A program made the translations under genes and the position numbers. The notes beneath the pieces are model-generated. The model did no database searches and was not told where the DNA came from. It saw only the letters and a program-made list of their open reading frames with translations. Positions 55,713-64,000 of a DNA stretch of 64,000 bases are shown piece by piece (positions within the stretch are counted from its first letter, which is position 1; every line of letters starts with the position of its first letter). The stretch lies in assembly GCF_902459465.1 (NCBI RefSeq), contig NC_047064.1, positions 4,118,762 through 4,182,761 of the forward strand, in the 5' to 3' direction. The stretch comes from Asterias rubens. Taxonomy: Eukaryota; Echinodermata; Asteroidea; Forcipulatida; Asteriidae.

Positions 55713-58329
55713 TACATGTAGGCTGAAAGTTTATGGCAATGACACTACCCCTCCAGCATGTTGTGCCGCTTAAACTCAAACAAACCCATCAAAAAGTGTA
55801 CATTTTCCAGAGCAAAAAAGAAATCCAACCGAACTCTGCATTATTCACTTTGTGGTATCTGTTAATAAATTTTTATTGGCATTCCACATTCAGCTGTTGT
55901 ATTATTAATATAATAAGACAGACATGGACAGACACTAAACTCACTCCACCACACACCTAGAATGGTAACCATTCCACTCAGTACATTAACATTGTTTAAA
56001 AACCAAAGCCAGTTGCGGCCGGCCTTTTTTTTAAGGTGTTTTTTTTTACTTTTTTTTTTTTTTTTTTTTTTACAACTGAATCATCTACAATATAACTACA
56101 CTGTTCTTGCTGGGAACAACACAAAAAGAGTTAATCAAAGTTTTAATGTTCAATCACATTTATTTCGGGAAATTATTTACAAGAAAAGGATGTCATTTTA
56201 TTATTATTATTATTATTATTATTTAATAACAAAAAAGAAAAACAAAAGAGAGACATACAAAACTAGGAGGTCAAACGCTAAAAAATTCATTTCAACTCCA
56301 TCAAATTATTATTTTGTACAAGAACTGCCTTTGAACCTTTTATATTAATATACCAGTAAAATATATCATCTGCCTTTTTTTGTAGTCCTCTCTTTTTAAC
56401 TCTTTGTTAAACTGTTCATAAATAAAGTGGCTACAAGATTGCTGTTTCAAATAACAAACAAGTTTCTTCAGAAAAGATTGTCGCTGACAGTTCATTTTTG
56501 TTTCATAAAAAAAAAAAGCAAATTAGAAACACAAATTTATTGTTGGGGCGAAGCTTTTTTCCACTAGAGCTTCTAATTGCTGTGCAAGCGGTTACGCAAC
56601 CGTTACTACCGATTTCAGTTCTGAAACTCACGACAAAACAACAAACTAAACATGTATAGATTATCACCTTATTGGCCTTTCACTAAAAAATACATCATTT
56701 TGCTAATACTGAACTGTTACTGTTTCAATCGTAGTGAATTAGTTTTTAAAAATAAATTTGGGCAAATTACACGATATTATGACTGATTTTTTTTCAATTG
56801 AGTATCTAAATTTATGAAAGTAATTTAATTTGTCTGCCACGATTCGGTCATTTTAGTTTAAAATTACGTATCTGTCACAAAAAAAAAAAAAAAAAATCAG
56901 AGTCGCAAAACTTCAATATGTCTAATTTACAACAATATTCTAAAGACTGTCAGGAGATCTTATTACTGGTGGAGTTTTTATCTATTTACAGTGTCCTAAC
57001 TTAATAGAGTGCTTCATTTTGTAGAGAAACAGCACCTTACGAAGAATTGGCAATATTCATCAAGACTACCCAAACAGAGGTAGAAGATAATTTTAAATAC
57101 AAACTACCGGTATTAATTACATCTTATGTCGTATCTTAGTTTTTGTTGGAAAAGTATTTACACAAAAGGAAAACAAAATAAAACGGGAAAACAAATTAAT
57201 ATAGAGGAAAACAAAGCAAACCAAACCAAAACTTTACAAACTGTACATTTGTCCAGCCCGATGATGAATTGCAATTTTACATCTACAGTACACGACAACA
57301 AGCAAATACAATACTATCTCCAATAAAATATACTTCAATCTTTATAACAAAATGACCCCTTCCCCCACCCTACGTGTCATAACAGCACTCTCATCATCTG
57401 CCGAGTCTATTCACACATCAATAATCCCCCATATGTTTCATTGTTGTTGCTGCTGATGATTGAAACGACTCTGTTACCAAATATGATACAATAGTATTAC
57501 CAGGAGAGTAAACCGACAACATTTTGTTTTTATATTTAAGCCAATAAAAGAATTCACAAACGAAGCTATACAAGTTTAAAAACCATTTAAGACAAATAGT
57601 TATCTTCAAAAATGGCAGCTTTTGTAGTAACAAACTTCACGACAGACGTACCTCTCAGGTTTATACTAAATATAACAAAAATACGCTCCCCAATCAAGAG
57701 GGTAGAGCTGCGGTAATTCTCCAAAAATTAACTATTTTCAATCTTCTTTTTTTCTTCTTCTTCTTCTTCTTTTTACCTAAAAATATAGTATTTACACTAA
57801 AAAAAAGTTTGGGGAATGGTCAAATGACAAAGTTGGCTGCATTTATCTAAGAGATTTATTCATTTTTGATGACATTGCATGCTTTGTTTTTTTTCAACTG
57901 TAATCTTGCTCTTCGCTACAAATCACTATACTCAAATTCAACCCAGAAAATTTGGAGAGTATTTGGAATTTTTCACTGAGAGAGATTTTTATCATCGCAG
58001 TCTCATGAAAAGTGTTACATTTGTAATTATTGAAGTTATGTTTTCACTTTTGACAAATTTGTGACCCAATCATGCCAAAATCAATCACTTCTCAGGAATA
58101 GCAAAATGGCATTAGAAGTGAATACAACCAAATCCCAAGCGTTAGAAAATTGATATAATGTGACGTATTAAAGCCTTGATATCAACGTAATGTTAGGTCT
58201 TAAAACATTCTGTAACTTACAGTGTGGTCCTTTATTAGACCTTACTATTGGCATCTAATCTGGTGATGTTTGATGGTAGCACCATGAGTAAATCTCTTTT
58301 GAGTAGTGTTGCATCCGCAAGGAAATGAT

Positions 58330-58424
58330 GGTTGACAACTCCACATTTCAGTCTGCTCTGATCGTCTTCCTCCTGAAGACGATCAGAGCAGACTAATTGA
58401 AAAGTAGAGTTGTCAATGTCAACC
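58330..58424. repeat. Strong hairpin: 20-bp arms within a longer imperfect stem
   Basis: AGTCTGCTCTGATCGTCTTC (58350-58369) pairs with GAAGACGATCAGAGCAGACT (58375-58394). Outer GTTGACAACTC pairs with GAGTTGTCAA. The right arm continues CTGAAGACG...AATTGAAA, similar to the sequence at 51321-51415. Confidence 0.8.
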
Positions 58425-58743
58425 ACGGGTTCTTATCAGAACCAACACTACTCAAGGAAATTTACAAACGGTGCTACCTCAAACCTCACCTGATTATACT
58501 CCCACCATGCAAAGTTTCAAATCCTACTTATGCGCATCTATTTGAGGATAAAGCAAACCCATTTTTTAGAATTTTAGCGCAAAGTGCCTGGTTTTGGCGT
58601 TGAGAGTCACATTTTGTTCACAGTACAGTGGTCTCACTCCCTGACCTCAACGTGGTCATTTCAATGTCAGCGTATGAAGGTGACCGGCTAAAACTCACAC
58701 CATACCCTTTAGACTGGATCACAGTTACCCAAGTTTGGCACCC

Positions 58744-58900
58744 ATGCGAATGGGAGACCTTTTGAACGCTGGGTGGAAGCAGACTTACCAGATAAAGACC
58801 ATTGTTCTCGTTAATGGGCGCATGCTCAGAACTACGTAAACAATGGTAATTTACATTGGTAAGTAAGTCTGCTGCCACCTAGCTTTCAAGTCTCCACTTG
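58744..58900. mobile_element. Small TIR element, 'GGCAGCAGACTTACC' family
   Basis: Palindromic copy with GGGAGAC...GCAGACTTACCAG on the left and TAAGTCTGCTGCCACCTAG...GTCTCC on the right, about 360 bases beyond the KMT2 stop. Confidence 0.6.
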
Positions 58901-59257
58901 CATCTTAAAATCTACGCATTAAAACTGTGCGCAGTCACCAGTTCTATAGAGCAGTGGAATTGATTAGCAATGTCCAGGGCACGATTTCAGAAAAAGCTGG
59001 TATCCTGATTATTCTCGCCTAGCAGAAAATTTGTAAGCAATATTTTCTGCTTAAGCAGCTCTATGAAATTGAGCCCAGGCTTTCCTGTTGGTCTCGTGAA
59101 TCGTTGCTGAGACCAATCAGTGACAGACTCCCACATTGTCCACGAACCTGATGCTGTTATCATCTATCCATGATTGAATGTCAGAGGGACGTCTATGCGA
59201 GGGACAGCTCTGTGAGGGTCGGCTCTTTTTTGTTGTCACCGTGGACGTTCTCTGAAT

Positions 59258-62200
59258 TCAGTTCATCCACTTCCGGCAGCCGGGCGCTCTGCAAAGGCAA
59301 GGGATTCTGTTCTCATCCTCTATGTCAAACTTGTAATCGTAGGTCAACTGCGGACACGGGAAGAAAAAATCAAAGCACATTATTATACAAACATATATAA
59401 TATGAATAAAAAAAACAGGTTTACCTTCAAAGAATTGAGGAGCTACGTTTTTTAAGCATGAAACATATTCCTTCACATCGCACCATGTGGTGGTGTGAAT
59501 GGTGCTGTGGTGCACTGGGTTCTTCTGAATGCATTACAGAACACACGGGACCAACAGCTTAACATCCTATCCAAAGGACACGGCTATAATGGTGGATTGT
59601 CTCCCACATTCTGCCGATCAGAAACACCAGAGCTTGAGTCTGGTGCTCCTAAAGCACTCTTATTTAGTATGAGTTAGTCACTGAACAAGTCAAGGGCAAA
59701 CCCTAAGGTGGGGGTGGGGGAAAGGGTAGCCAAGGTATTAGCCAGCAATGCGTCTGGGATGCCCTATTTTCAAATCATGGCTAAAAGCCTGGGGGAAACC
59801 ATGCTGAAAGTACGAGTGTCTCTTACCTCCTCTCCCTTGCTGAGTCTCCGGTTAGAGATGATGATGATCTTCAGCTCTTTGTCAAAGTTGACCACCTCGG
59901 CGACGCAGTTGGGATTGCAGGAGTGGTTGACGTACCTGGCCGGGTTGCCGCTCATGGTGGCGTCCACGACGGTGTCATTGTCAATGCGGAACATGTAGAT
60001 GCCGTGGTTGCCCATCTGGTAGACGTGCTCCAGACGGTTGGCGACCTCGTTGCGGATGAGCTTCCCGATGTACTCAATGACCATCGTGTGCTTCTCCATG
60101 TCTCGGGTGGCGAATAATCCCAGACCCTATTGAGAAAAAAAAAAAGAGGCATATCAATGGTTAAGAATCATTCTAGAATCTAGAAAGAAAGAAGGACAGA
60201 AGACATCAATGACTGCAAGAATCATTCTGAATGCGAGGAAGGAAACTAAACAAACTTTGTACCACAAAGAAAACTCCACTAAAAGGAAGCATCAAAATGA
60301 ATTTAAAAATCATGATACCAGAGCTGCCTACATTTGCATCTTGGGATCAAGAAAATTGCATACAACAACCAGAGATATTTAGAATAGGAGACTTTCTGGT
60401 ACGATAGGTGGCAGCAGACTTACCGCCGCTCAGCAGACTTACTCTGCGCATGTTCAAAACTATGTAAACAATGGAAATTTACCCGGTATGTCTGCTGCCA
60501 CCTAGTGTTGGAAAGTCTCCCATTGCATTCAGGCCTGGAACTTCATCTTTGAGAGGGCAAGGGCATTTTCATTTTGCAGAGGGCATTTCCATCGTAAAAT
60601 CTGAAAGTGTACTAACACTTTTGAAGGAGCACCAAGGCCAAGACCAGGGGCAACGGGCAACGGAGGCTGGCCTCCGTATAATTTGAGTTCCTTACATTCC
60701 AACAAAAAACAAGGAAAGAGTTTTCAAATATGTTCAGCAGAACGTTTAAACATTAGTTTGTTTTCAGGGTACTTTCTGAAGAATAAGGGAGAGTTGGCAC
60801 TTCCGATCATGACATCTCACACATCCAGAGAGGCCTTACCTGAATGCCAGAGCGTGCCAAGTACACGTTGGTCTTCCACTCCGTCTTCAGACGTCTGTAC
60901 TGAGACGACTTGGAATGAACAAACTGCTTGTTGTACGGAGACGCAAAATCACTGCTGAGTGTCGTCTGGAAGGACCTGGACGTCGTGTTGCTGGTCAGGG
61001 TGTGTGGCCTGTTGTCAAAAGAGTAAAAGAGGGTGAGAAATGTTGCAAGGTAGGAAGGAACTTTTGATAACTAAGGTTTGCCGAGACACAGGAAGATGGT
61101 AACCGAAACTGCCATCAACTTGTTCTTAAAAAGATATGTTTTCTTCATGGAGATTGCATGGAATTTATTGCCTTGCAAGCCTGTATGCTTCAGTTTTGAA
61201 AGGGCAAGGGCACCAAGGCATTTTCTCCTTGAAAAGGGCACCCTTTGAGGAATCTGTAAATTTCTACTGCAGCTTTTCAAGGGCACCAAGGCAATGGCCG
61301 GGGGCATGGAGGCGATCGCCTTTGTTTCCTTAGTGAAGTATCAGGCCTGGCATTGGAATGTGTTTCCCAGGACATATTGCCTGGAACTTATTCGGCCAAA
61401 ACTTATTGCCCATAAACTCCCTTGAGAGACCACGCCATCAGATTCCAATTTCATCTTTACAATGTCAGAGTGATGAGAGATGTGAGATGTTTATACCTCT
61501 TGAGATGTGTCCTCATCTTGGGCTCTGTACGAGCGCAGCCTGTTGGGTTGATTGCAAGAGGGAGATCTATGAAGGGTGACCGGCCGAACCTGAAGCTGTA
61601 GCTCTGGATCAACTCAACACCCGGCAGCTAGAACATACAAACAAACCGACAACAACTTGTAAGTCACCAATATGGATAAGTGCAGTCCCTATACTCAACA
61701 AAATCTGTTAGGCCAAATTAAAAAAACAATACGGGTTGATGGTATTGCCCGCATCATTTTTTGGGGCTGCATCCTTCTTTAAAACTATTTTTTAATGTAA
61801 ATTTTCCGTAATTTGAAAAAAAAAAGTTCCTCTCTTTCCATAGGACTGGCCGTGGGGCTTTTCCCGTGTAAAAACGTGTAACCGTCTGTTTCATAAAACA
61901 AAATTAGCGAATGCCTACCATCCATCTAGCAATTCTTTTTTAGTGTAATATCCGACCCTGTACACCCGGGTTCTCATGCAACAAATAGATAAGTTTGCGA
62001 TGGGTTCAAACTAAAGATCCTCCTCTTTTTGGAAAAATACGGACAATCAACTGGTATTTTTGTTTTATAATAACAAGAAGGTAAAGACTGGTTGTATACC
62101 GTCAATGCGGAACATGTACCGTCAAAGTAAAAATTGTACACAATTCAAACATAGTGTTGAATTTGTTGGAAACAAAGCAAACAATCAAGGGAGCTATTTC

Positions 62201-63290
62201 ATTTAATTGAAAGTTTGCAGAAATATTGTATTTTGCTAAATCACCTGTAAACACGAATGAGCGTTTTATTAACATTTGGTTGCCACGCCAACCATCTCAG
62301 TTTGTTTATCAACAAAGGGAAAGGTCTATATTATTTGTGGTTCTTGATGGGTGGGTTTTGGAAATTTACTGACCGATTCAATGACTCTTTGGATGGCAGG
62401 TTCCGTCAATCCATAAAGTTCTTCTCCCGTTAGGAACATCGGAAACAGCTTCAGCATGTCAGCATCTCGACGCAGCTTGGCAATGGGCTCCAACACTTTA
62501 CTCCATACAGCTGCAAAAAGGCAAATGGGGATTCGGTAAGTTATATTAATGATTACTATTTTCATGTGCCCAAATTCATAGCGCTGGGCAAAGTTAAGGG
62601 TATTATACAGGATTGGTAGAGCTGACAAATAGTTGCAGACAGTGTTCATGTTTTGTGTGATCACCCATATACATGAAATAAACAAACATGTGACAGTTTG
62701 GGCTTAATCCATTGAGTGCGTCAGGAGAAAATAGCGAAAAACCATGCACCATCTTCAGCACGTAAACACTTCGTCCTTGCAATTTCTTTTAGGTTCTCGA
62801 ATATGACTCCTTTTTAGAGGGAAGTATTTCACACAAAAGATGGTTCTAGTATGTACTTCAAAAATCTAAAATCTTTCAGACTTGACTCAAACGGTTTTGA
62901 TACCTTTTGTCGGTCAATTTTTTGGCCATGACAAAAATCCTAATTGAAATTGTTTCAGCAAGCATATTTTATAGGGAAGGTTTCTGCTATCATTTTCTTT
63001 AAACTTTGTAAATTTATTGTAAATCCGTGTTTGATTGTGTTTTGTGTCAAAGAAAAAGCAGCCAAAGCCTTTTAACACTGCTGTGAATGACCCAACCCCC
63101 TTATAATTAGGTAATAAAAACACACACCTTTTGGTGTAGCGTCTTGTAGTGTGATGTCCTCATGGCCTTGCTCAATGACACGGATATGAAATTGTGGCTT
63201 GCCTCCTCTATCATGGATGCTACAGGTGTAGCTGCAGCGTTTGTTGGTAAACCTCATACTCCAGTACAGCCTGGTGGTCTCAAAACCAAC
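59258..63290 (-). CDS. KMT2C/KMT2D-type (MLL3/4) histone H3K4 methyltransferase, C-terminal exons (partial)
   Basis: Catalytic end of the enhancer H3K4 mono-methyltransferase of the COMPASS-like complex. Six minus-strand exons: 63128-63290, 62374-62510, 61497-61627, 60840-61008, 59827-60126, 59258-59347 (TGA at 59258-59260). They join in phase to give 329 residues, and the gene continues past the right edge (full-length members are thousands of residues). The first three exons carry the FYRN/FYRC module ([58 protein letters not shown]). Next is the WDR5-binding Win motif in [10 protein letters not shown] and the conserved [18 protein letters not shown]. The SET core has [31 protein letters not shown] and [11 protein letters not shown] (at about 59900-59935). 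It is followed by YDYKFD and a post-[16 protein letters not shown] terminus. All catalytic and zinc-binding residues I can check are present. It matches KMT2C/D rather than KMT2A/B; most invertebrates have one gene for both, so no vertebrate symbol is assigned. Confidence 0.95.
59478..59690 (-). mobile_element. SINE-like fragment in the last KMT2 intron
   Basis: Contains CCAAAGGACACGGCTATAAT and CTCCCACATTCTGCCGATCA GAAACACCAGAGCTTGAG, matching in inverted form the head and body of the SINE at 49197. Similar scraps lie at 40905-40980, 54060-54180 and 16640-16735. Confidence 0.45.
60385..60523. mobile_element. Small TIR element, 'GGCAGCAGACTTACC' family, in a KMT2 intron
   Basis: Lies in the intron between the SET exon and the exon before it. 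Left end GGAGACTTTCTGG with GGTGGCAGCAGACTTACC; right end GTCTGCTGCCACCTAG and AAAGTCTCCC. A short internal repeat of GCAGACTTAC is present. Confidence 0.6.
61350..61475. repeat. Relic of the 15-bp KMT2 minisatellite with shared flank
   Basis: Contains TATTGCCTGGAACTTATT and AACTTATTGCCC, followed by AATTTCATCTTTACAATGT, which is also found directly after the full array at about 63610. Confidence 0.7.
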
Positions 63291-64000
63291 CTGGTATTAG
63301 GAAATAAGAATAAATATCAAGTTAGTAGGATTGAGAAGTTTGAATGGTGGAAGTATAATAAGGTGAGGTTTGTTGCCCAGAAGTTGTTTGCCCAGAACTT
63401 GTTGCCCGGAACATACTGCCCAGAACTTGTTGCCCAGAACTTGTTGCCTGGAACTTGTTGCCCAGAACTTGTTGTCCAGAACTTGTTGCCCAGAACTTGT
63501 TGCCCAAAACTTGTTGCCCGGAACATATTGCCGAGGAACATGTTGCCTGGAACTTGTTGCCCAGAACTTATTGGCTACAAATTATCACGAGAGACATAAC
63601 CAGTAGATTTCAATTTCATCTTTACAATGTAGGGTAGATGGGAGTTGTGAAAATCTCTTTTGAGTGGTGTAGTGAATATGTTTGTGAGGGGGTACCAATA
63701 AACTTGTGACTGTCATTTTGCCAGGAATCACACCCAAGTGTTCTGTGCTTGCTGTGGGAAGAACGTTTTAACACCAGTCAGAGATGATGATAAGACACCA
63801 CAGCTTTCAGTTTTAGTCATTCCTTTTTCCAGAAATGATTTAAGCAATATTTTCTGCATTTATGCAGAAAATAAGCAGCTCTGAAATTTGGCACAGGCCC
63901 TACTTCATAAACGGGGAACATAAAAACTTGCTAAGCACATGCAAATCTTGCTCAACAGAAACTGGTCCCCTGCCAAATTTCCATGAAGTTCACATTGTTG
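63291..64000. other. KMT2 intron sequence to the window edge
   Basis: Contains the 15-bp minisatellite, about 240 bases of nothing recognisable, and a GCTTAAGCA-family fragment at 63840-64000. The next KMT2 exon lies outside the window. Confidence 0.5.
63371..63578. repeat. 15-bp minisatellite, about 13 units, next to a KMT2 exon
   Basis: Unit TTGTTGCCCAGAACT with GCCTGGAAC and GCCCGGAAC variants. Being a multiple of 3, it leaves frames open on both strands, but it sits in the intron upstream of the exon at 63128-63290. Confidence 0.95.

Larger units (their letters stand above)
52470..59257. other. Tail-to-tail interval between SV2 and KMT2
   Basis: Starts with the SV2 3' UTR; an ATTAAA at 52526-52531 is a possible signal. 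It then holds mini-elements at 52735 and 53364, a SINE scrap, GCTTAAGCA fragments and the 54-bp array. From about 55870 to 58250 the sequence is AT-rich, repeat-poor and has homopolymer runs (for example poly-T at 56050-56071). It could be a long KMT2 3' UTR, and a minus-strand AATAAA lies near 55874. No coding exon is recognised. Confidence 0.4.

Noticed and set aside
63162..63606. Frames encoding LLPRTCCPE or NKFWATSSGQ repeats
   Set aside because: The 15-bp minisatellite is a multiple of three, so frames stay open by construction; it lies in a KMT2 intron.

Overview
The window is animal nuclear DNA: AT-rich, intron-rich, with metazoan gene families split into many short exons at GT/AG boundaries. 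A single-copy SV2-type transporter, a KMT2C/D methyltransferase and UBXN6-type genes, together with several dense families of palindromic mini-elements and tRNA-derived SINEs, suggest a marine deuterostome. I infer an echinoderm, probably a sea star; that is an inference from repeat style, not a proven identification. I see no bacterial, phage or CRISPR-type content.

Layout: (1) 1,035-11,043, minus strand, a diverged UBXN6-like gene (copy A). (2) 11,044-19,235, a gene-free stretch made mostly of repeats. (3) 19,236-28,125, minus strand, a complete ten-exon UBXN6 orthologue (copy B, 442 aa), so the two genes are a tandem same-strand duplication. (4) 28,126-29,754, a head-to-head promoter interval. 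(5) 29,848-52,469, plus strand, a 13-coding-exon SV2-like major facilitator transporter (552 aa) whose largest intron (about 9.8 kb) holds nested transposons and a 29-bp minisatellite. (6) 52,470-59,257, a tail-to-tail interval with a degenerate 54-bp tandem array and probable 3' UTR sequence. (7) 59,258-63,290, minus strand, the last six exons of a KMT2C/KMT2D (MLL3/4) histone H3K4 methyltransferase, which continues beyond the right edge.

Exon boundaries were read by hand from conserved protein segments and splice dinucleotides. In the three main models every exon joins in phase: 1,329 nt for UBXN6 copy B, 1,659 nt for SV2 and 990 nt for the KMT2 fragment. The four genes do unrelated jobs (p97/VCP cofactor, vesicle transporter, chromatin enzyme), so there is no operon-like logic. 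The main points of interest are the diverged UBXN6 pair with a zinc-finger-like module, the SV2 protein without a long luminal domain, and an unusual set of foldback elements, minisatellites and hairpins.
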